Shown here in pieces: positions 22,366 through 31,655 of a stretch of 64,000 nucleotides of DNA (the stretch's first letter is position 1; each line of letters starts with the position of its first letter). Made by a program: the position numbers and the translations under genes. The stretch is from NCBI GenBank assembly GCA_027422505.1, contig JAPQWV010000051.1, positions 2,075,501-2,139,500 of the forward strand, given 5' to 3'. The DNA comes from Craterostigma plantagineum (lineage: Eukaryota; Streptophyta; Magnoliopsida; Lamiales; Linderniaceae). The notes under the pieces are model-generated. The model worked only from the letters and a program-made list of their open reading frames with translations, was not told where the DNA came from and did not search any database.

Positions 22366-24080
22366 TGTTGACCTTTTTGGTCCATACATGTTAGAGAGTT
22401 TTGATGAACGATGTAATTGTAATGACGTTAGGTCTATAAATAAGCAATTCGATTTGGGACAAATAAAATGTCTAAGTTCATGATAATATTCGTCCATGCA
22501 TTGTTTATGAGCTATAAATCGTCAAAATGTTGAATATTTGATTTGCATGTGATTTTGTGATGATTTGATGGAACTAAGTGATCGCATGTTATAGACAGTC
22601 CATGAGATAGGATATATCGTTCAGTGCTATATATGGAAATAATGCATGAGATATCCTACTGAGCTATATATGGAAAATATGCTGTTTATATATGGAAAGT
22701 GATATATCCGTTGATACCAGTTTATTCCTGGACGAAAATCATATCCACGATCCTTGCTTGCCTTGCACTGAATTAAATGCGAAATATTAAATTGATATCT
22801 TTCCTTGTGCTGATTGGATTATTATATTTAGGAAAGATTTGATTTGATTGACCTTATGGATAAGATGCTATTATATGATATGTGCTATAAACGGATGTGA
22901 TCTCTGAAATAAGGAAAGTTGTGCCATGATGTGATAAATCGATTTATGTAAGCTCTGATCTGATTCTTGTGCTAAACATGGTAAATATATTGATTAAATG
23001 CTATGAGCTGTACATGGAAAACGTGCTTATGTCTTGCTATCTTATGTGCCATACTTGGAAAGTAAATCTAAAGTACTCGTTACTAGGAACTGATAGCAGG
23101 GAATCACTTATGGAAAATTTCGATATGGAAAATATATGCGAAATGGTTGAAATTGCTTGAGTACGAAAATTGAGCTTTATATGGAATATAATCATGCTTT
23201 AATGTGCTATATGACCGTTGTGACGATTTATTAGAAGCATGATTTATATGGTATGATTGATTCGAAAGCTACATGGAAACTATGCTTGATTTGGTGATTA
23301 TTGTTTGATATGACTTTCCATGTGAAGTGCTATTAGAAAAGGATTTATATGAACTGCACTTCAGACTTTCGAAGTACAGAAACGGAACAGAACTTGCGTA
23401 TTTAAAGCCTACGAGAGATTCTTGAGCAGAGAGATACAAAGATATTCCTGAGCTAGTCACTTGCGATAGCTTTCTGCCTACCCGAACTTTAACTTGCCTA
23501 TCCATCACTGAGCGAGTGATTCATCAGATATTCCATCATCCCCTGCCATATATTCTGTCTTCGGACGTGTTGTCTTCGGACGTGAGCAATACCAAGGAGG
23601 CAAGGTCGACGTTTACGCACACGTGAAGGGAAGGACAAGTCCGGGGGCCCTTCGGTAGCGAGCTGTGTCTGTCGGGATCAAGGAGATTCCGAGGAACGAA
23701 ACTCGGCGTGTGGTAACCTAGTAGTGTCTAGTGTTCGACTTATTTCGGTTGTGTATTGGGCTGACCAATCAGTTTTGTATCCAGCTACGGTGCATTATAG
23801 TGATTGGTTAAACTCTTGGGAAGAAAATCCCAAGGAGAGGAGTAAACCCCAGTTGGGGATATAACCTCTATAAAAATCCTGTCTCGCATTTACTTTTCAG
23901 TTATTTCTTTATCGCTGTGAGACAGACCCGACACACATCCGACGTTACTAGGATATATCAGGCATACTAGTTACAAACATCAGTAGGTATATCTAAGTCA
24001 CCACACTAAGGTTTTGAAAAAGAAGCATAAAATTTTATTAGCCTAATTCACCCCCCCTCTTAGGCACTTTTATATCTTCA
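22366..24080 (+). mobile_element. solo LTR of a Copia element (family shared with 55580-57280)
   Basis: 1,715 bp from TGTTGACC to TATATCTTCA, flanked by ACAAG at 22361-22365 and 24081-24085. The reverse complement is present at 55580-57280 as the 5' LTR of a Copia fragment that has a primer site and gag, which identifies the family. No internal sequence is left, so it is an LTR-LTR recombination product. It has a TATA-like tataaaaa near 23870 and a C-run at about 24049. Confidence 0.92.
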
Positions 24081-24541
24081 ACAAGCCATACAATGGTTGA
24101 AGGTATGTTCTCGGAAAAGCGATTCATCACAACGTTGAGATAAGATAAGGTTGTTAAGTTTCCGACCTCAGATGGGATAGGGCCTGATAATGAATTCTTG
24201 TACATACAGAATTTCGAGATCCACGAGCATGCCTATCTCGGAGGGGATTTTTCCAGTGAAGTTATTGTTATGAAGACTTAAAAATGTAAGTTTGGTCCAG
24301 CTTCTGATCATATCAGGTGATATTTTACCGCTAAAGCTGTTATGACCCAATCCCATCTCAGACAAATTGTTAAGATCAGACAAAGATGGGGGTAAATATC
24401 CAGAAAACGAATTACCCTCCAAATCTAAGTATTTGAGGTTAGTGCATAAGCCCAGCTCGGAAGGAATCGTCGAATTGAAGAAATTGTAGCGAATGTCAAG
24501 TCGTCGAAGGTTCTTCAGCTGACCAATAGAAGATGGTAACT
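24081..24541 (-). pseudogene. RLP pseudogene piece: central LRRs
   Basis: Encodes LRRs matching the intact paralogue at about 61830-62285: SGYLPPSLSDLNNLSEMGL, then SWTKLTFLSLHNNNFTGKIP. A frame change lies near 24180-24230. It is bounded by the ACAAG and TAACT duplications of the two solo LTRs. Confidence 0.88.
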
Positions 24542-26270
24542 TGATAGAACCATAATTTGCATCCGTAAATGTGTGTTATCAGATGTTATTTATCCAAATT
24601 AGCTCAAATATCTTACACTTACGCGCTTATTTCCTAATTTACAGATATTCGAGGAACATGGTATGAATTTTTGGACAAACATAATTATTATGATCAACAC
24701 AAGATGCTTCGTTCAATTTTATCAAGTGGGGAACATGCTCAATAATTAATATTACATATGGCTTATTAAATTTGGAATGTGGAGGGACCCTTAGTGTTGG
24801 TTGTTACGTGTTAGTGCTATTTCAATTATCTTTATGGGACAAGGGACAATAAAGAAGAGCAGACAAAAGAATTAAAGGAAAAACATCTTTGTACCTGAGC
24901 GACCTTCAAGCAGACATCCAACCAAGAAAATCGCCTTTGTGGAAAAAGAAGAGAGAACGGGAATTCGGCCTCCCATGTTTCGAGTGTGAAAGAAATAAAG
25001 ATCCTAGACACAACTATGAAAAACTGGAACTGGTGTTTACATTGTGTGGGAAGATTCATCTATATATACAAGCATACACCTCAGAGGCGAAGGGAAGGGA
25101 AGAGAGGAGAACGGGGTAAAAAGTCGTGTTTCACCTTCACCACCACATTAATACCCACATAAGGCGAAGCAAGCGAGCACAGTTCGTTCCCAAGCGAGAA
25201 AGCAAGTTGCTGCCTCCGAGCTGGGACGAAGAAAATAAAAGCAGATTTCTTTCTGCACAAGAGAGCTCGGGGGCAGCGAAGCGGATAGACGAGGCAACAC
25301 GGGGCAGCTACGGTTGAAGCTAGTCGCTCGCCAGTTGTTCGACGAAAATACCCAACGAAGCGTTAGGCTGAAGCTGAGGCGAGGAACATGCACGGAGCAA
25401 CGCTGCTGCAGTTCGTTTACGTTCGTACTGTTGTAAGCTAAGTCAATTCCTATCTATATATTATTATGTTGCTATATGTTTTTGGTATGTTAAGTTTATT
25501 ATAGTTGAGAATTATTCGAAACCTTGATTTATAATATCGTGAACTAGTGAGTATTCGTTTAAGCTTGAATTTATTTTAGTTGATGAACTTAGTTTGATTA
25601 AATAGTTGCAAATGTTTAATTAATCTAGGTGAGTCCATCGCTAGTCAGAACAACAAATCCGTAATTGTTTGTATGTTCTAATAAGTAGCAAACAATATTC
25701 AACTTCTCTACCTTAGGTAAGTGTAAGTTATATTGTAGTTTAAGCGATTTGATTTTAACGGACCAGCGTCGTTTCTTGCGAGAGCGTCGTTCGAGCGAGT
25801 TAGTCAATAATCGGGTCTCTTTCATTTTTAATGCTGTCGGAATTTTAAACCTTGCAGGGCGTCCCGGAGGTTATTTTTCGATTAGGGACTTAATTATAGA
25901 GTGTCTCTTAATTGTCGAAAAATTAAGAAGAGATTGGTTGTTAGGCGTTCGTCGACAACTATAACCGATTATGCTTATATGTACACGTTATTTAGGAATC
26001 TATGATCGATTATATAAATCAAGGTGGAGAACAATTATTTCAACTATTATTTTATAGTCGTTAGTTTCTATATTTTCCTTTGTTTATTCTTTGTTTAATT
26101 TCATTTTTATTTCAGTTTATTTTCAAAATATATTTTCATTTATAATTGCTTTGATTTTTATTTCCGTTTGAAAAACTAAAAAATCCCCCTTAATTATTAT
26201 TATTAATATTATTATTATTACTATTACTACTACTACTATTATATTATTATTATTACTACAAGTACTATTA

Positions 26271-26303
<33 letters not shown>

Positions 26304-26424
26304 CATCGATCGAATTTTGATATAGAAGTAAATCAACCATCTTCCCTGTGGAGACGATCCTTACTTTCTCTATACTCATTAATAAGGTTATAAATTTTAT
26401 TTTTGGCCGTTTACGACGCGACCA
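24542..26424 (+). mobile_element. solo LTR, probably Ty3/gypsy
   Basis: 1,883 bp beginning TGATAGAACC and ending GCGACCA. It is flanked by TAACT at 24537-24541 and 26425-26429, exactly where the intact paralogue reads TGGTAACTCACC once. The 3' part contains tccctgtggagacgatcc, a string typical of gypsy LTR ends. A trinucleotide-rich ATT/ACT tract lies at 26190-26305. Its open frames (such as 25126-25317) have no recognisable domain. Confidence 0.85.
26190..26305. repeat. ATT/ACT microsatellite tract
   Basis: Repeated attatt and actact units lie inside the solo LTR at 24542-26424. Confidence 0.85.
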
Positions 26425-27253
26425 TAACTCACCATGAAAAGTGTTGCTCTTTTTAACCACGACAGCTTTGAAACACTTGCAGATAATGGCCCTTGTAATT
26501 AATTCGAAGAAAGGTCGAGGTGCTCAAGACTTGCCAGATTAGTGAACAGCGATTCGCGAATTTTCCCGGTGATGTTAGTCGCGGAAAGACGGAGATAAGT
26601 AAGGTTTAGACAGTTCAACACAAAGCTCGGAATTCTGTCGGTGAGGTTATTGTATTCAAGGCTCAAGTAGGTCAGCGAAGGAAACCCCTAAAATCTCGAC
26701 CAATCGGCTTTTTGGAAGTTATTCAAACCTAAATTCATGTACCTGATATTTCGAAGGCTGGAGATCTGATGAGGTATTTCTCCATCGAAAAAGTTGTCGC
26801 TTAGGTCCAAGAAAATCAACTTGGAGAGATTGCCAATGGAAGATGGTATTGACCCCTTTAGTCTATTTGAATATATATTCAAGCTCATGAGATTAGGGAA
26901 TGAACTGAAGTCGAAAAGCTCGATAGTACCTGCGAGATTGCTTTAGATAAGAGTATTTCAGACACTGAACCTCCATTATCGCAAGTAATCCCTTTCCAAC
27001 TGCACTTATCAGTCCCTAGAGACCAAGAACTGAGGTAAGGAGACGATGATGATAAGGTTTTCTTCCATGTGATTAGAGCCTGTGCTTCAGTTATTGGAGA
27101 AGCTTTCGGTAAATGCAAGAAGAAGACGAAGGCTGAGGCGATATGAAGTATTATCAGCACGAAACTTTTCTCGGAATTCAGCATATTTGAAACTGGGATT
27201 ATTATGGATATGTGATAAGATCCATTTATCACAGACAATATATATGTGTTCAT
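26425..27253 (-). pseudogene. RLP pseudogene piece: signal peptide, N-terminal cap and first LRRs
   Basis: Frame 27253-26885 encodes the hydrophobic signal peptide and the cap with SSWSLGTDKCSWKGITCDN. Frame 26888-26688 continues with LRRs (GSIPSSIGNLSKLIFLDLS). A shift lies between them near 26887-26950, and another follows near 26688. The piece matches 62325-63109 of the intact paralogue. Confidence 0.9.
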
Positions 27254-27850
27254 TGATATACTATAGTCTATAGCAGTAAATTAGAGCGTGGTTTTGTACA
27301 AGGAAGACTTTTACCAAGTCTTTTTTCCGAGTCAATGTGTCAATACCTTTTCAGTTGTAGTGGTGCTTATCAAAGTGCTCTCACTTGCTTATATTATTCT
27401 CAGTGAAGCCACGAAAAAGAAAAAAGATTATGTGGAAAGTTGACTCCAAGTTACACAAACATTACGATACGACGACTTGCTTTAGTTTTAGTGGAACACT
27501 GAAGAATGTTGATTTTGCCATTATTATTTTGTTATATATATAAAGACTTTATTTCACACTATGATTTTGCCATTATATGAACAGATAATTAACTTGATGT
27601 CTTCCATAGCATGAATGTTATGTGTATCCAATTCACAGTCCGATAACGTTAACCTACAAGTTCAAAATTTATAGCTATATATTGTAGTACGGTGTAATTT
27701 TATCTCAAACTGTTTATTTGATATTAGATAAAAATCAAAGATTGATGGACCGATGTTGTTAGTCCTAGTCCTAATAACTTTACCTTATATTACGTGCATA
27801 TAATTAGCAAAATGCCGTAGAAAAAAGACACTCCATGTCGAGTCCAATTT
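27254..27850. repeat. RLP upstream flank, duplicated at 63110-63709
   Basis: Sequence upstream of the RLP pseudogene is collinear with that upstream of the intact RLP. Examples are gtggtgct near 27360 against 63223, ctatgattttgccattatat near 27560 against 63430, and catgtcga near 27834 against 63702. This holds the shared promoter region. No clear promoter element is assigned. Confidence 0.75.
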
Positions 27851-28768
27851 CGTCATCAAACAGGTCGAATTAAAAAAACAAAACATTAACTTTCTTAAAA
27901 GGTTCGTAATTTATGTACTCTTGTCTTTCGACATTCAGTCTAAACTATATATGATATAAATATGAGGAATGGGGTTTGTTACTCTTACAATTTAAAGTCC
28001 TACAGATTACATAACTTTATGTAATAAAATCTCATCAAAGACAATGCGAATCGATCTTTCATTTATAGTAAAAAAATAAACTGAAATCGATACACAAATG
28101 AATAGCATCTATCTACATCTAAATCGATAACCACATTATAACACTCGAATACATCTTTTCAATTTTATTTAACCTAGTCAATTTGTAACTAAAAAATTGA
28201 ATGATAGACTAGTCACAAGGGCGTAAACTCTTACGTTATATAACATATATGTCGACGTCAACATGCAAATTCTCATCACACAGCTAATTATCCATGCACC
28301 ATCAAATACTTGGATATTGCATAAATCGCATCGACTTGTTAGTGGCTTAATTACGACAAATTCATATTACGGAAATATATGAATCTCATAAATACATCTT
28401 TTACACATAATACGCTTGGAAGTTCCTTGATCTATTAGAAATCGATGATTCCTTCCTAAAACCAACTGGGAAAAGAAAGCTTCTTATATACCGGCTTGAA
28501 GAACTTAAATTAGTCGGTGTGGGAAAAAATCCAATTTAGAATCTCAACATGTATTCTAAGTCAAGTATTGCGTCATTCGTATAGCAATTAAACTAGGAAA
28601 TTCATCAAACCCTAAAAGTTAAATATATTTTCATAACACTTCATGAACGATTTTAAGTATATTTTGTATTGTGTGAATAAATATTATTGTTGAACTCAAT
28701 ATATATATCGGGTTGTGCTTCGAGCAACACTATCTATCATCAGCATATTATTACAACAAAACATCGTT
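27851..28768. other. AT-rich intergenic sequence; no gene recognised
   Basis: It lies between the RLP upstream flank and the small three-exon gene. Only short frames are present and no repeat structure was recognised. Confidence 0.4.
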
Positions 28769-29207
28769 ATGAGGATACGCAAAAACAACGTAGGACTTTC
28801 TCCTCTGATCTTTCCCAAATCATCTCATTTGAATTCGGGTCAAATAGTTCAGACCCATTACTGCCAACTCAATCAATCGCCTTGGGATGTCATGACTGAG
28901 TTTTCACCACCAAATAAGAGATCATTTCAGGTTCTTCTCTCGATTTTCTGTAGTTTTTCTTTTCATATGTTGTAAATTTTCGATTTTTTCCTTTCTGGGG
29001 TTTTCAGTTCGTGTCTGGTGCTTGCCCATCTTAACCCTAGCATATATGTGCTTTTTTTCTATTTCGCTTAATTGTTTTGTTTCTTTTTATCTATGAAATT
29101 GCAGGTCGAAGAAGAAAATATTGCCAAAATAAGAAATGATCCATTCCTGCTAGTAATTTCGGATTCGAAAGAGTAACAATTTCTCGTTTATCTTTAATTC
29201 CTTGCTT

Positions 29208-29264
<57 letters not shown>

Positions 29265-29645
29265 TCTGTGTGTGTGTGTGTGTGCAAATCTACATGTATA
29301 AAGTTGTTGAGAAAAGCTAGGGTTTTCTTTTGTAAGAGCTCTTACATGAATGATCAATCTTTGACGCTTCACAGGCGAACCACTGAAGAAGATGACAACT
29401 TAACAATTGAAGAAGACAACCAAAGCTTGTCCAAACTTAGCCATACGAAAGAGAAATTACAAAGCTACAACGATTCTCCCTGCAATGAAAATGTTGGAGA
29501 TCGAAGCTCGAAAAGCCCACTCGAAATGGAAGCTATCGATTTAGACTTAACGAAAAAGAAAAAGATCGTCTTCATTTCTCCATCTCCTATGGCCACCACT
29601 CTCTTAAACACGTCGGAAGACGGCGATGAGGTTGCAAAGGACTAA
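28769..29645 (+). CDS. unrecognised small three-exon gene, copy 1 (166 residues)
   Basis: Exons 28769-28930, 29105-29172 and 29375-29645 join with consistent phases and GT-AG sites into a 166-residue protein. Exon 1 encodes the block conserved in all three copies: LSPLIFP, then SSHLNSGQIVQTHYCQLNQ, then SPWDVMTEFSPP. Exon 2 starts VEEENIAKIRNDP. Exon 3 is acidic and hydrophilic with a KKKKIVFISP string near the end. I see no signal peptide, membrane helix or known domain. The IVQ string is not a VQ-family motif. It lies head-to-head with the RLP pseudogene, 1.5 kb away. Copies 2 and 3 lie near the intact RLP. The function is unknown; the conserved exon structure suggests a real gene family. 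Confidence 0.6.
29209..29286. repeat. (TC)n then (GT)n microsatellite in intron 2 of copy 1
   Basis: An uninterrupted TC run at about 29210-29262, then a GT run at about 29266-29284. It lies in the second intron of the small gene and creates artificial Ser-Leu and Arg-Glu frames. Confidence 0.95.
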
Positions 29646-29731
29646 AGTGCCCTCATTCGACGAAGGAGAAATTGCCCGACTCACTTTGGTCAAGACAAAC
29701 CAAACCCTTAAATGACTCATTTAGTTCGAGG

Positions 29732-30092
29732 TATTGGCAATATAATATCAAGTGGATGACCTAGGAGTAATAAGGCGAATCCCACAAATTATGGAGTGAT
29801 AAGGGGGATTAGGTCAATCCACTAATTATGGAGAAATAAGGCGATATCAATCAGAAGATTTAGTCAAAGGTTATGGATGGTATCAAGGATCCCAAATAGT
29901 AATATATTCTCTTACATATGGTAGTCTGGTCAATAAGGAAAAAATATCTCTCTATTTAGTGCTCATTATTATGATTGATTGTGATTGATTCTGCTACGAT
30001 GTACTCTATATATATGCTCATCGCTTGTAATAGTTTTAAGCAATCAGTCAATAAAATATTCATTAGTCTTTTCTCGATTTCAGTTTTTCTCT
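29732..30092 (+). repeat. 5' LTR of the TA...CT Copia
   Basis: 361 bp, same length as and apparently identical to 34348-34708. It contains a TATA-like ctctatatatatg at 30003-30015. Confidence 0.9.
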
Positions 30093-30105
30093 TGGTATCA
30101 GAGCC
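30093..30105 (+). other. primer binding site, initiator-Met type
   Basis: TGGTATCAGAGCC directly follows the LTR and is complementary to the 3' end of initiator tRNA-Met, standard for plant Copia elements. Confidence 0.9.
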
Positions 30106-30113
30106 TCTTCACC

Positions 30114-31655
30114 ATGGCTTCCCTATCTCTAAACGTTGGTAACTTCGTCACGCTAAAACTCACCCCAACCAACTATCCATTGTGGAGAGAACAAGTATTA
30201 GGCTTGGCAGAAAGTCAAGACCTAGTTCATCACCTCGAAAAAGACAACCCAGTTCCATCCAAATTCACTACACAAAATCCACAAGCCTCAAGCTCAGAAA
30301 CAACACCCATAAACACAGAAACAACACCAACTCCAACAAAAGAATTCATTGCATGGCAAAAGTCTGATCGTCTCCTTCGTGGCTGGATTATTGGAACTCT
30401 GTCCGAAGAGGCCCTTGGACTTGTCATAGGGTTAGACACATCAATTGCAGTCTGGACTGCACTCAAAGAAGCCTACGCGCAAGACTCTCAAGAGTGAGAA
30501 TTCACACTACGACAACAATTAACCTATTTGCGCAAAGATGAAAGCAAATCTGTTGCGGAACACATACGGACCTTCAAAGGGTTATGCGACAATCTTGCCG
30601 CAATCGGAAAGCCAATCCCAGATCAAGAAAAAGTATTTTGTCTTCTAACAAGCCTTGGACCTCAATATGAAACCTTCACAACAACAATGTTGAAACCCCC
30701 ACGACCGACGTATGCTGAAGTTGTTTCACAGTTGCAGAGCCTAGATCAACGCCGAAGCTGGTTCTCAAATCAACATGATACTTCGCTCACAACGCTCACA
30801 CCGCATCTAGCCTTCTACGGACATCAACAGACGACCAACTTCAAGCCAAAAAATCCAACTAACCAGTTCAATTCTGTGGGCCGTGGTTTCCAAGCACAGC
30901 AGTCTCGTAGCCAACCCCAAGGATATCCCAACACACAACGCAAGCCGCCTCCACCTGGACAACGTCGAATGACTACTGCAGAGAGAGAACTATACCGTGA
31001 TGCAATTTGTCAATATTGCGATAAGCCAGGTCACGTTGCAAAAATCTGTTGGTGGTTACTGAAGAAAGAAAATCAGAATAAGGAAATCCCACAGGCACTA
31101 GCGGCGCTCACACTCGACAACTCCGTAATTGATACAGAATGGACATCAGATACCGGCACTTCTAATCATATGACCGGAGAACCAGGTATGTTAAAGAATA
31201 TCCATAAATATAACGGATGTGACTCGATCGTTATTGGTGATGGATCCTCGTTACCCATAACAGGTATTGGTAATTCCTTAATTAAGCAAAAAGATAAAAC
31301 TTTACCGCTTCATAATGTTCTTTTTGTTCCAGACCTTAAGAAAAATTTGCTTTCCATCAGTCAACTTACATCTGAGTTCCCTGTTAATTGCGAATTCTCT
31401 AACACTAATTTTTGTGTAAAGTCACGGAGCACAGGTCAACCACTCATAACAGGGACACGCAAGGGTAATTTATACGTCCTGTCTAATGAGCCAGAAGCAC
31501 ATTTTTCTTATCGTTTCAAATCTGGCACATCAGACATCTGGCATCAACGTTTGGGTCATCCGCAATCATCTGCTGTTCATTTATTAAAGAATAAAGGTCT
31601 TATCGATGTCGTAGGGTCTTCGAAAGAAATCATTTGTGTGATAGTTGTCAATTAG
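30114..31655 (+). pseudogene. Copia gag and protease region, with one stop and one frameshift
   Basis: Starts ATGGCTTCCC at 30114. The N-terminal gag part contains LTPTNYPLWREQVLGL and WQKSDRLLRGWIIGTLSEEALG. It meets a TGA at 30495, and the same frame then continues as gag (SVAEHIRTFKGLCDNLAAIGKP) to a zinc knuckle CQYCDKPGHVAKIC near 31010. The protease active site reads WTSDTGTSNHMTG, and the pre-integrase motif WHQRLGHP lies near 31540. At about 31617 the frame shifts, and the following CDSCQLGK lies in the next frame. One lesion each in gag and pre-integrase makes this copy non-functional as read. Confidence 0.85.

Larger units (their letters stand above)
11535..27253 (-). pseudogene. 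LRR receptor-like protein (RLP) pseudogene split by four transposon insertions
   Basis: The gene can be followed on the minus strand in five pieces: 27253-26425, 24541-24081, 22365-22246, 21247-19392 and 11770-11535. They align in order with the intact RLP at 60188-63109. The first piece carries the signal peptide (SFVLIILHIASAFVFFL), the N-terminal cap SSWSLGTDKCSWKGITCDN and early LRRs. The middle pieces carry LRRs. The last piece holds the acidic juxtamembrane region, the transmembrane helix and the short cytoplasmic tail. The interrupting elements are 24542-26424, 22366-24080, 21248-22245 and 11771-19391. Each is flanked by an exact 5-bp duplication of RLP sequence (TAACT, ACAAG, AGAAT, GACCA). 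There are also frameshifts (for example near 26887) and deletions. RLPs of this type act at the plasma membrane in pathogen or development signalling through partner kinases; this copy cannot. Confidence 0.9.

Noticed and set aside
25126..25393. Small frames around 25100-25400
   Set aside because: They are inside the solo LTR and have no domain.
26190..26305. Repeated ATT/ACT units as a possible CRISPR-like or satellite array
   Set aside because: It is a simple trinucleotide tract; there are no spacers and the DNA is plant nuclear.
28769..28930. Possible VQ-motif protein because of the IVQ string
   Set aside because: The FxxxVQxxTG pattern is absent, and neighbouring residues do not fit the family.
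29091..29372. Open frames of Ser-Leu and Arg-Glu repeats on both strands
   Set aside because: They are translations of the (TC)n microsatellite in an intron, not a protein.
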